Of a DNA stretch of 31,020 nucleotides, positions 1-6,989 are shown one piece after another. The stretch is from assembly GCA_046086225.1 (NCBI GenBank), contig JBJSXF010000206.1:1-31020 (forward strand), in the 5' to 3' direction. The stretch's first letter is position 1, and the number at the start of each line of letters is the position of its first letter. The notes beneath the pieces are model-generated. The model worked only from the letters and a program-made list of their open reading frames with translations. It was not told where the DNA came from and searched no databases. The stretch comes from JBJSXF01 sp046086225. GTDB lineage: Bacteria > Actinomycetota > Acidimicrobiia > IMCC26256 > PALSA-610. The position numbers and the translations under genes were made by a program.

Positions 1-40
1 GATCCGGATCTGGCCGTTCTCGCGGCTGGGCTCGCTGTAG
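1..40 (+). CDS. Signal peptidase I paralogue, C-terminal end only (partial)
   Basis: Only the last twelve codons and the TAG stop are inside the window. In frame they read IRIWPFSRLGSL, which matches the C-terminus of the complete signal peptidase I gene that follows (LRIWPLRRFGLL). The nucleotide stretch GATCTGGCCGTT is shared as well. This is therefore most likely the end of a second signal peptidase I lying directly upstream in the same orientation, 20 bp before the next ATG, so the two probably share a transcript. The catalytic part is outside the window and cannot be checked. Confidence 0.7.
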   Translation, partial: IRIWPFSRLGSL

Positions 41-60
41 CGGAGAAGGGTTCGGGATTG

Positions 61-660
61 ATGGCACGCGACGAATCAGGGAGCGCGGATCCCGGAGCCG
101 AGGTGCGCATCGCCGGACATCGGTCGGGCGAGCCGGGCCGAACACTGCTGCGGACCATCCTCGAATGGATCGGCGTGGCGGTCGCGGCACTGCTGATCGC
201 CACCTTCCTCCGCACGTACGTGGTCCAGACCTTTTGGATCCCGACCGGCTCGATGATCCCGACGCTCCAGGAGAACGACCGCGTCGTCGTGAACAAACTC
301 TCGTACCGGCTCCACGGGGTCGACCGGGGCGACATCATCGTGTTCACCACGCCGCCCGGGGTGCCCGAGGATTACAAGGACCTCGTGAAGCGAGTGATCG
401 GCCTGCCCGGTGACACCGTGGAGGGGCTCAACGGTCGCGTGCTCGTGAACGGCAAAGTGCTCGACGAGTCGTACCTGCCCGAGGGAACCTCGACCAGTCA
501 GTTCGGCCCGAAGATCATCCCGCCGAACTCCTTCTGGGTGATGGGCGACAACCGCTCGAACTCGACCGACTCCCGATCCTTCGGGCCGATCCCGAAGCGC
601 TCGATCGTCGGGCATGCGGTCCTGCGGATCTGGCCGTTGCGGCGCTTCGGCCTGCTCTGA
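61..660 (+). CDS. lepB: Signal peptidase I
   Basis: Type I signal peptidase, the membrane-bound serine/lysine protease that cleaves signal peptides from Sec and Tat exported proteins on the outer face of the membrane. The 199-residue protein has a cytoplasmic N-terminus, one membrane segment at about residues 36-52, then the catalytic serine in PTGSMIP (Ser64), the general-base lysine in KRVIG (Lys110) and the C-terminal GDNRSNSTDSR box. These are the standard family motifs in the right order and the length is normal. ATG 61 is preferred over the adjacent TTG at 58 because GGAGAAGGG ends 11 bp before it. It follows a second lepB-like gene end and converges with the phosphodiesterase gene, with four bases between the two stop codons. 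Confidence 0.95.
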   Translation: MARDESGSADPGAEVRIAGHRSGEPGRTLLRTILEWIGVAVAALLIATFLRTYVVQTFWIPTGSMIPTLQENDRVVVNKLSYRLHGVDRGDIIVFTTPPGVPEDYKDLVKRVIGLPGDTVEGLNGRVLVNGKVLDESYLPEGTSTSQFGPKIIPPNSFWVMGDNRSNSTDSRSFGPIPKRSIVGHAVLRIWPLRRFGLL

Positions 661-664
661 GCGC

Positions 665-1372
665 TCAGCGTTCGCCCCATTCGCCGACGACGGCGACCAT
701 CCGCTCGGGCCGATCGCAGTAGACCGCGTCGATACCCATACCGAGCGCGGCGCGCAGGTGCCGGGTCTCCTGGGTGTCCCACGCGAACGCCAGAACCCCG
801 AAACGGTGGAAGAGCGAGACGAGCCCCGCGGTCCATTCCGTGTGGTGGAGATTCATCGCGTCGATCCCCGCCGCCCCCAGATCGTGCGCGTGCCGCTCGA
901 GCGGCGCCGACACCTCGGCCCGCCGCACCGAGTGGACGAGGCGCACCCGCGGTTCGGCCCGCACGGTGGTGAGCAGTCCGAGATCGGGCGAGCAGAGCCA
1001 GAGGCGTTCGAGCGCCCCGTGGGCGGCCGCCACTTCGAGCAGCGGCGCGGTGGCCGCCGGGTCCTTCACGTCGACCGAGCACTCGAACACCGAGCCGAGC
1101 TGCCCGTAGACCTCGTCGAGGCGGGGGATCCCGTGCTCCGCGAGCTCCGCGGCCGGGGTCCGGTCGATCCGGATCCGGCGGCGGCCGCGGCCGATCACTG
1201 CGTCGTGGCTGCAGACCACGAGACCGTCCCCGCTCAGCCGCACGTCGGTCTCGATGCCTCCGGCGCCGAGGGTCAACGCCCGGGCGAAGGCCGCCAAGGT
1301 GTTCTCGGGCTCCTCGATCCGGGCACCCCGGTGAGCGAACGTGATGACGGCCACGAGGAGGCATGGTGCCAC
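665..1372 (-). CDS. Glycerophosphodiester phosphodiesterase family protein
   Basis: Hydrolyses glycerophosphodiesters to glycerol-3-phosphate and an alcohol in members of this TIM-barrel family. The N-terminus shows the expected signature: AHRGA (catalytic His14), PENT, ETDV (metal ligands Glu41 and Asp43) and SHDA (second catalytic His56). Length is 235 residues, on the short side but normal for the UgpQ/YhdW type. There is no signal peptide, so it is probably cytoplasmic and may recycle phospholipid head groups. The GTG at 1372 is used as start; an in-frame GTG six codons later is also possible since the conserved part begins at residue 10. The gene is convergent with lepB and divergent from the zinc-ribbon gene at 1492. 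The exact substrate cannot be read from the sequence. Confidence 0.9.
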   Translation of the reverse strand: MAPCLLVAVITFAHRGARIEEPENTLAAFARALTLGAGGIETDVRLSGDGLVVCSHDAVIGRGRRRIRIDRTPAAELAEHGIPRLDEVYGQLGSVFECSVDVKDPAATAPLLEVAAAHGALERLWLCSPDLGLLTTVRAEPRVRLVHSVRRAEVSAPLERHAHDLGAAGIDAMNLHHTEWTAGLVSLFHRFGVLAFAWDTQETRHLRAALGMGIDAVYCDRPERMVAVVGEWGER

Positions 1373-1491
1373 GCGATCGGTGGCCGCTCCCGTCCCGGCC
1401 CGTCCGGCCCCGGGAACCCCTCAAGGCGGCCGGGTGCGCTGCCGATTGGAGTTCAGCGGCGATCCTGACGCCGACCCGGAGGAGGAGTCCC

Positions 1492-1836
1492 GTGACGACG
1501 ATCCGAGCGAGCTGCCCCGTGTGCGGCGACGTCCAGCTCACCGCGGCCGACGTCACCGTGCGGGTCTGCGCCGACGACGATCGCGGCACCTACTGCTTCC
1601 GGTGTCCGACGTGCGCCGACCGGGTCGTCAAGGATGCGAGCCGTCGGGTGGTCGATCTGCTGGTCGCGGGGGGCGTGCCGCTCGACGTCTGGCGTCTGCC
1701 GGCGGAGCTCGAGGAGCCCCGATGGGACGGGGCAGCGATCGACGAGCGGGAGATCGAGGCCTTCGGTCGCCTCCTCGATGCGGAGGACTGGTTCGATCGA
1801 CTCGCTGCCGAGGTCGGGGGAGTCGACGACCGCTGA
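1492..1836 (+). CDS. Small zinc-ribbon protein of unknown function
   Basis: A 114-residue protein that I do not recognise as a named family. Cysteines at residues 8 and 11 (CPVC) and at 35, 38 and 41 (CFRCPTC), plus Cys26, form a likely zinc ribbon that pairs CxxC knuckles across about 27 residues. The rest is acidic and helical, with no membrane segment. GTG 1492 is chosen because a very strong ribosome binding site (GGAGGAGGAG, 1478-1487) sits just upstream and the conserved cysteines begin soon after. It is followed after 16 bp by a small membrane protein that has its own promoter, then by tatA. A nucleic-acid or protein adaptor role is possible but unsupported. Confidence 0.75.
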   Translation: MTTIRASCPVCGDVQLTAADVTVRVCADDDRGTYCFRCPTCADRVVKDASRRVVDLLVAGGVPLDVWRLPAELEEPRWDGAAIDEREIEAFGRLLDAEDWFDRLAAEVGGVDDR

Positions 1837-1840
1837 CCGC

Positions 1841-1846
1841 TACCTT
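1841..1846 (+). promoter_or_regulatory. -10 box of a leaderless promoter for the small membrane protein gene
   Basis: TACCTT fits the actinobacterial TAnnnT -10 and lies 6 bp before GTG 1853. Transcription would start at or next to the start codon. No ribosome binding site is seen before this start. Confidence 0.6.
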
Positions 1847-1852
1847 GGGGCG

Positions 1853-2062
1853 GTGGCCTGGATCCTGATCCCGACCGTCGCCGCCGTCGGAGCGGTGGTG
1901 CTGGCCGGACGGGCGGCCGCGGTCCACCGGGAGTTCGTACGGACCCGGGCCACGGCCGATGAATGGGCGGGAGATGTCAGGCGGGCCCGCGAGCAGCTGG
2001 AGCTCGACCGGCGCTCCGTCGCCCCGCAGGAGTCTCGTGCGGCACCGGAGCGGAACCGATGA
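1853..2062 (+). CDS. Small single-span membrane protein
   Basis: A 69-residue protein not recognised as a named family. Residues 2-20 (starting AWILIPTVAAVG) form one hydrophobic segment; the remainder is a charged amphipathic helix rich in Arg and Glu that looks like a cytoplasmic coiled-coil tail. Its stop overlaps the tatA start in an ATGA arrangement, so translation of tatA is probably coupled to it. The layout (one membrane helix then an amphipathic helix) is loosely like a TatA/TatB subunit, but the FGP hinge of that family is missing, so I do not call it one. GTG 1853 is chosen because of the -10 box 6 bp upstream and because it opens directly onto the membrane segment. Confidence 0.6.
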   Translation: MAWILIPTVAAVGAVVLAGRAAAVHREFVRTRATADEWAGDVRRAREQLELDRRSVAPQESRAAPERNR

Positions 2063-2364
2063 GCCTCGGTCCGATGGAGATCATGGCGATCCTGGTGGTC
2101 GCGCTCATCGTCTTCGGGCCGAAGCGACTGCCCGAGGTGGGGCGCCAGGTCGGCTCAGCCGTCCGTGAGCTCCGGCGCATGCAGGAGACCGTGCGCGCCG
2201 AGCTGCGGGACGTGATGGCCGAGCCCACTGCGGCCGGCCCGGACGCCGAGCCGCCCGAGCCCGCCGATCACGGCTCGGTCCCGCCCGAGATGCTCCCGGC
2301 GACCGGTGCGGTCGCGAACGAGTCGCGGGAAGACGACTTCACGCCACCGCGCACCTTCTCCTGA
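2059..2364 (+). CDS. tatA: Twin-arginine translocase subunit, TatA/TatB family
   Basis: Membrane component of the Tat system, which exports folded proteins. The 101-residue protein starts with a short N-terminal membrane helix (EIMAILVVALIVF), the FGPKRLPEVGRQVG hinge and amphipathic helix typical of TatA/TatB, and then an acidic, proline-rich cytoplasmic tail. ATG 2059 overlaps the preceding stop by four bases. tatC begins 6 bp after its stop, so the two form an operon. Only one subunit of this type is present here; whether it acts as TatA, TatB or both cannot be settled from the sequence, and another copy may lie elsewhere. Confidence 0.9.
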   Translation: MSLGPMEIMAILVVALIVFGPKRLPEVGRQVGSAVRELRRMQETVRAELRDVMAEPTAAGPDAEPPEPADHGSVPPEMLPATGAVANESREDDFTPPRTFS

Positions 2365-2370
2365 CGTCGG

Positions 2371-3129
2371 ATGGTCACGACCCGGACGCCGGACGGCACG
2401 ATGACGATCGTCGAGCACCTCGGCGAGCTGCGACGGCGGGTGATCATCTGCGTCGTCGCAACCGCTGTGTGCGCCGTGGTCGTGTTCGCGCTGTACGAGC
2501 CGATCCTCCAGTTCCTGTCGGGCCCGTACCGTGAGCTGACCCGGGGCGACCGCGGCTGCGGCGGCACCCGGAACGAGGGCTGCGACCTGATCGTGACCGG
2601 ACCGCTCGAGCCGTTCATGGTTCGGATCCGGATCGCGGGCTACGGCGGCCTGGCCCTGGCCGTGCCGATCGTGGCTTGGCAGATCTGGCGTTTCGTGACC
2701 CCGGCGTTGCACCGGAACGAGCGGCGTTACGGGCTCTTCTTCGGCCTCGCGGCCGTGGTGCTCTTCGCCGCCGGCGCGGTGGCCGCCTGGTTCACGATCG
2801 GAGAGGCGCTGTCGTTCCTCTTCGGGATGGGAGGAAGCTCGCTCCAGCCGTTCGTGACCGCCGATCGCTACCTCACCCTGGTGGCACTCATGCTCCTCGC
2901 CTTCGGTGTCGCCTTCGAGTTCCCGCTCCTCGTCCTGGCCTTGCTCCTCACCCGGGTGGTCACCACCCAGCAGCTCCGCCGGGCCCGGCGCTGGGTCGTG
3001 GTGGGGATCACGGTCTTCGCCGCGGTCATCACCCCGAGTCAGGACCCGGTTTCCCTATTGTTCATGGCGGTCCCGATGTACGTGCTGTACGAGGTGGCCA
3101 TCGTCATCGGACGGATGGCGAAACGATGA
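2371..3129 (+). CDS. tatC: Twin-arginine translocase subunit TatC
   Basis: TatC is the polytopic receptor that binds the twin-arginine signal peptide and nucleates the translocon. The 252-residue protein has the diagnostic N-terminal EHLGELRRR, about six membrane segments, the extracytoplasmic loop with PLEPFMVRIR, and the conserved WQIWRFVTPAL after the second segment. ATG 2371 is used; ATG 2401 (starting MTIVEHLGEL) is an equally good family start, and neither has a clear ribosome binding site. The order tatA - tatC - helY, with a membrane protein between tatC and helY, resembles the mycobacterial tatA-tatC-helY neighbourhood. Confidence 0.96.
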   Translation: MVTTRTPDGTMTIVEHLGELRRRVIICVVATAVCAVVVFALYEPILQFLSGPYRELTRGDRGCGGTRNEGCDLIVTGPLEPFMVRIRIAGYGGLALAVPIVAWQIWRFVTPALHRNERRYGLFFGLAAVVLFAAGAVAAWFTIGEALSFLFGMGGSSLQPFVTADRYLTLVALMLLAFGVAFEFPLLVLALLLTRVVTTQQLRRARRWVVVGITVFAAVITPSQDPVSLLFMAVPMYVLYEVAIVIGRMAKR

Positions 3130-3178
3130 GAGACGGAATCCGGCCGCGTCGGTCCGGTCCGACGGAGGGAGCGCGACC

Positions 3179-3670
3179 ATGAGCAACCGGAACCGCACGC
3201 CGGTCCGGCTCGGACGGTCACGGCAGGAGATCGTCACGGCGGCCGCGGTCGGCACGGCGATCGTCATCCTCTCCGCCCTGGCCGTCTGGCTCATCCGCCC
3301 CGGCACCCCGGGTGTGCCGGGGTGCGGCGGTCTCGCGGCCCGCCAGCCGCGGGCGGCGCTCCTCTTCGCCCTCGTGGTGATCGCGGCGATCATCGTCGTC
3401 GTCCGCTTCCGCCGTCGGCCGATTCGCCAGCTCTCGAACCGGGTCTCGATCGCGATCGGACTCGGGGGCGTCGCCGTCGTCGCCGTCATCCTCGGATTCG
3501 TGTGGCCGGGTGGGCTCCTGCGCGACTACGGCGTTCCGTCGATCCCGAATCCGCCGACCCCGCCGTCGACGCCGGCGACCTCGGCCCCGGCCGGCCCGAC
3601 ACCCACCACTCCGGCGCCGACGCCCACCACCGTCGCAGCACCGGCCCCGACCGGACCCTCCGGAGGGTGA
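3179..3670 (+). CDS. Three-span membrane protein with a Pro/Thr-rich tail
   Basis: A 163-residue protein without a recognised family. Three hydrophobic segments are visible at about residues 17-37, 57-76 and 88-108, separated by basic stretches (RFRRRPIRQ). After these comes a low-complexity tail of about 50 residues made of Pro, Thr, Ala and Gly. By the positive-inside rule the tail would lie outside the membrane, as in many actinobacterial envelope proteins with disordered Pro/Thr linkers. ATG 3179 has GGAGGGAG (3164-3171) at good spacing. It lies between tatC and helY, four bases before the helY start, so it is cotranscribed with them. A role in export or the cell wall would be inference only. 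Confidence 0.75.
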   Translation: MSNRNRTPVRLGRSRQEIVTAAAVGTAIVILSALAVWLIRPGTPGVPGCGGLAARQPRAALLFALVVIAAIIVVVRFRRRPIRQLSNRVSIAIGLGGVAVVAVILGFVWPGGLLRDYGVPSIPNPPTPPSTPATSAPAGPTPTTPAPTPTTVAAPAPTGPSGG

Positions 3671-3674
3671 CCTC

Positions 3675-6275
3675 ATGGCCGATGGCTTCCGCGAAACGTT
3701 CACGCGGAACCGGCCGTTCCCTCCCGACCCGTTCCAGCTCCGCGCGTTCGCCGCGCTCGATGCGGGTCGTTCGGTCCTCGTCGCGGCGCCCACGGGATCG
3801 GGAAAGACCCTCGTCGGCGAGTACGCGGTCGAGCAAGCGCTCGCGGCCGGTCGCAAAGCCTTCTACACGACCCCGCTGAAGGCGCTGTCCAACCAGAAGT
3901 TCGGCGACTTCGGTCGCATCTTCGGTGCGGCCCGGGTCGGGCTGCTGACGGGCGACACCGCGATACGGGGCGATGCTCCGGTCGTGGTCATGACGACCGA
4001 GGTGCTCCGCAACATGATCTACGCAGAGTCCCCGGCCCTCGAAGGGCTCGGAGTCGTGGTCCTCGACGAGGTTCATTACCTCCAGGATCCCTCGCGCGGT
4101 GCGGTCTGGGAGGAGGTCATCATCCACCTCCCGGCGGCGGTGACCATCGCTGCGCTGTCGGCCACCGTGTCCAACGCCGAGGAGGTCGCGGAATGGCTCC
4201 GGAGCGTGCGGGGCGAAACCGAGACGGTGATCGAGGAGCGGCGGCCGGTCTCCCTCGTCAATCATTACCTGGTGGGCGACCGGTCGGCCGAGCGACCGCA
4301 CCTGTTCCCGACTTTCGTCGGAACGGGCCCCGAGCGCCGACCGAACCCTGAGGTGCTGCGCCTCGTGACCGGTTCCGCACCCCGACGGGGCGCGACCGGA
4401 CGGCGGCGCCTCTTCCGCCCCTGGCGGACCGAAGTGGTCGACCTGCTCGCCGAGGAGTCGATGCTGCCCGCCATCGTCTTCGTTTTCTCGCGCAGCGGCT
4501 GCGACGAGGCCGTCGATCAGCTGATGGCCGCCGGAGTCGGGCTCGTCTCGGCCGAGGAGCGCCGCGCCCTGCGGTCGATCGCCGAACGGCGACTCGACGG
4601 ACTCAGCGACGACGATCTCGACGCACTCGACTACGGACCGTGGATCACCGGCTTCGAGGCGGGCGTGGCGGCCCACCACGCCGGCATGGTCCCACCCATG
4701 AAAGAGGCGGTCGAGGAAGGTTTCGCCTCCGGACTCCTCAAGGTCGTGTTCGCCACGGAAACCTTGGCCCTCGGCATCAACATGCCGGCCCGAACCGTCG
4801 TCATCGAGCGGCTCTCGAAGTTCACCGGCGAGCAGCACCAGATGCTGACCGCCGGCGAGTACACCCAGCTCACCGGGCGGGCCGGCCGCCGGGGCATCGA
4901 TCGGGTCGGCAACGCGGTCGTCCTCTGGGACCCCTTCGTGCCGTTCGACCAGGTCGCCGCGCTCGCCTCTCGCCGGACGTCGGCGCTCACCTCGTCGTTC
5001 CGACCCACGTACAACATGGCTGCCAACCTCGTGCGGCGCTACTCGCCGGAACACGCCCGTCGGCTCATCGCCTGCTCGTTCGCCCAGTTCACGGCCGATC
5101 GCGAGGTGTTCGCCGCGGAACGCGAGATCGAGCGGCGCCGGGCCCGGCTGACGGCCGAGCGGGCGGCGGCGGCGGCCATCGGACCGGGGCTCGACGAATA
5201 CCGTCGACTCGTCGCAGCGGCGGACGCCCCGGGAGTCGGGTCCGGCCCGACCCGGATCGATCGGCTCCGACCCGGCGATGTCGTCGAAGTGGCCCGCCGC
5301 GGCGGTCGCGCCGTCGTGCTGAAGCACGAGAGCGGCCGGAGCGGGAATCGGGTGCTCGCGATCACGACCGGTCGCAACCTGATTCGCCTGGGCGCGGGAG
5401 ATCTCCGAGGCGCCGGGCGGGTGGTCGACGCCATCGAGCTCCCACGTCCGTTCGCGCCCCGGAGCGCCGCGTTCCAGCGCGCCGTGGTCGCTGCGCTGCG
5501 GGCCCGGCCCGAGGCCGCAACTGATGCCGGAGATGCCGATTCGGCGTCTGCAGCACCGGGGAATCCGACCGACCATCCGCTCCACGGTCATCCGGGTCTC
5601 CGGGCGGCACTGGCCGCAGCCGAACGGGCCGACCGCAGTGAGCGCGACCTCGCCCGACTCGAACGCTCCACGGCCCGGCGCGAGGACGGGCTGTCCCGCC
5701 GCTTCGATCGGGTGCTCGGGATCCTCGGCGCCTGGGGCTACGTCGAAGGATGGGAGCTGACCTCGGCCGGCGGGATCCTCACCGGTCTCAACACCGAAGC
5801 GGACCTCGTGCTCGCCGAAGCACTCCGCGAAGGCCATCTCGACGGATGCCGGCCACCCGAGCTCGCCGCGCTCGTCTCCTGCTTCACGTTCCGCCGACGG
5901 GGACCGGAGCGCAACGCGCCACCGCCGCGCTGGCCGTCCACGTCCGTGGCGCGCCGAGCCCGGGCGATCGACGGAATCTGGCGCGACCTGCGGGTCGCCG
6001 AGCATGAAGCCCATCTGCCGATCACCGCCCGCCCCGATCCCGGATTCGTCGGCGGGATCCACGCCTGGGCGGCCGGCGAAGAACTCGCGGAAATCCTGGA
6101 AGACGAGGAGATGACGGGTGGCGACTTCGTCCGCAGCGTGAAGCAGACGATCGACCTCCTCGCTCAGCTCGCGGCGGTGGCGCCCGATCCGACGACCGCG
6201 GCAGCGGCGAGGGCTGCCGCGGCGGCGTGCGACCGCGGCGTGGTCGCCGCGTCGGCCGCGGCGACGGAGGCCTGA
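3675..6275 (+). CDS. helY: Ski2/Mtr4-type DEVH helicase, HelY
   Basis: ATP-dependent superfamily 2 helicase of the Ski2-like group, probably acting on RNA. The 866-residue protein has Walker A APTGSGKT (residues 38-45), the DEVH box (131-134), LSAT (motif III), a second RecA domain with HHAGM and LALGINMPART, and motif VI QLTGRAGRRG. A long C-terminal part follows that fits the rRNA-processing arch/DSHCT region, with coiled coil around ERRRARLTAERA and a winged-helix-like section near LGAWGYVEGW. ATG 3675 has GGAGG 8 bp upstream. Family members in mycobacteria lie beside tatC in the same way. The next gene starts at the base after its stop, so translation is likely coupled. All catalytic motifs look intact. 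Confidence 0.95.
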   Translation: MADGFRETFTRNRPFPPDPFQLRAFAALDAGRSVLVAAPTGSGKTLVGEYAVEQALAAGRKAFYTTPLKALSNQKFGDFGRIFGAARVGLLTGDTAIRGDAPVVVMTTEVLRNMIYAESPALEGLGVVVLDEVHYLQDPSRGAVWEEVIIHLPAAVTIAALSATVSNAEEVAEWLRSVRGETETVIEERRPVSLVNHYLVGDRSAERPHLFPTFVGTGPERRPNPEVLRLVTGSAPRRGATGRRRLFRPWRTEVVDLLAEESMLPAIVFVFSRSGCDEAVDQLMAAGVGLVSAEERRALRSIAERRLDGLSDDDLDALDYGPWITGFEAGVAAHHAGMVPPMKEAVEEGFASGLLKVVFATETLALGINMPARTVVIERLSKFTGEQHQMLTAGEYTQLTGRAGRRGIDRVGNAVVLWDPFVPFDQVAALASRRTSALTSSFRPTYNMAANLVRRYSPEHARRLIACSFAQFTADREVFAAEREIERRRARLTAERAAAAAIGPGLDEYRRLVAAADAPGVGSGPTRIDRLRPGDVVEVARRGGRAVVLKHESGRSGNRVLAITTGRNLIRLGAGDLRGAGRVVDAIELPRPFAPRSAAFQRAVVAALRARPEAATDAGDADSASAAPGNPTDHPLHGHPGLRAALAAAERADRSERDLARLERSTARREDGLSRRFDRVLGILGAWGYVEGWELTSAGGILTGLNTEADLVLAEALREGHLDGCRPPELAALVSCFTFRRRGPERNAPPPRWPSTSVARRARAIDGIWRDLRVAEHEAHLPITARPDPGFVGGIHAWAAGEELAEILEDEEMTGGDFVRSVKQTIDLLAQLAAVAPDPTTAAAARAAAAACDRGVVAASAAATEA

Positions 6276-6935
6276 GTGGGTATCCGGCCCGGCCAGTCCT
6301 GGGGCGAGCCACTCGACCCGGGGGGCCCGACTCCCGTTGCGGTCTCCGGCAACGACCGCGACCTCGCCGGAGCCGTGGCTGCCGCTCCGGCGGGCACCCT
6401 GTTCCGCTTCGAACCGAGCCCCGAGTCGGACGTGGCCCGGGGAATCGGACTCGATGGTCGATCCGCCCGGGGCACGGTGTTGACCCTCGATGCGCTCGCG
6501 CTCGGGGGCGGGTCGGTGGCGACGAACGCCGTGATCATGGGCTCGCCCCCCGACCGGATCCATGCGCTCTCGCGCCGGTTCGCAGTGACGGTCACGGTGG
6601 ACGGCCGGACCGTCTTCCGGGGCCGGGCGACCACCGTTGTCGTGGCGACGGGGGAGTTCCTACGCGGTCGGGATCTCTCACCCCGCGGGCATCCCGGTGA
6701 CGGCCGGGCGGAGGTCCAGATCTATGCCCTGCCCGCCGGGGAGCGGCGTGCCTCCCGGAGGCGCCTGCGGGCGGGCACCCATCTGCCCCACGCCCGGATC
6801 ATCCAGGCGACCGGACGACGGATCGGGTTGGAGGCCCGCCGACCCCGGCCACTGGAGATCGACGGATTCGCCTCGGCGCCCGCCGCCACCCTCGACGTGG
6901 AGGTCGTTCCCGGGGCGTTCCGAGTGCTCGTCTGA
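6276..6935 (+). CDS. Truncated diacylglycerol/lipid kinase-like protein, probably not catalytic
   Basis: A 219-residue protein whose C-terminal half resembles the beta-sandwich domain of the DagK/YegS lipid-kinase family: a TVTVDG strand, VVVATGEFLRG, the P-x-G-HPGDGRAEV turn, RAGTHLPHA, and LEIDG near the end. The N-terminal part keeps a counterpart of the segment that follows the ATP site (SDVARGIGL, like N-D-F-A-R-x-L-G in active enzymes). Where GGDGT is expected it reads SGNDR, and the first 70 or so residues of a normal enzyme are absent (usual length about 300). The call comes from motif alignment by eye. GTG 6276 abuts the helY stop and has GGAGG (6266-6270). I infer a non-catalytic relative; a diverged kinase is the alternative. 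Confidence 0.6.
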   Translation: MGIRPGQSWGEPLDPGGPTPVAVSGNDRDLAGAVAAAPAGTLFRFEPSPESDVARGIGLDGRSARGTVLTLDALALGGGSVATNAVIMGSPPDRIHALSRRFAVTVTVDGRTVFRGRATTVVVATGEFLRGRDLSPRGHPGDGRAEVQIYALPAGERRASRRRLRAGTHLPHARIIQATGRRIGLEARRPRPLEIDGFASAPAATLDVEVVPGAFRVLV

Positions 6936-6973
6936 CCCGCCCGGCCATGCGCGGCGGCGCCGGGGCGCGTCGC

Positions 6974-6979
6974 TACGAT
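6974..6979 (+). promoter_or_regulatory. -10 box before the tandem ThyX gene
   Basis: TACGAT (TAnnnT) ends 10 bp before ATG 6990. Transcription would start about three bases before the ATG, giving an almost leaderless mRNA. It lies in the 54-bp gap after the lipid-kinase-like gene, so the ThyX-type gene probably has its own promoter. Confidence 0.45.
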
Positions 6980-6989
6980 CGAAGTCCCC

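Noticed and set aside
3486..6563. 1025-codon open frame on the minus strand across helY
   Set aside because: It is antisense to a helicase with all motifs intact, has Arg/Gly/His-rich composition typical of GC-rich shadow frames, and shows no recognisable domain.
6936..6989. GC-rich stretch after the lipid-kinase-like gene as a terminator
   Set aside because: Several weak GC pairings can be drawn but no clean stem; only the -10 box is supportable here.
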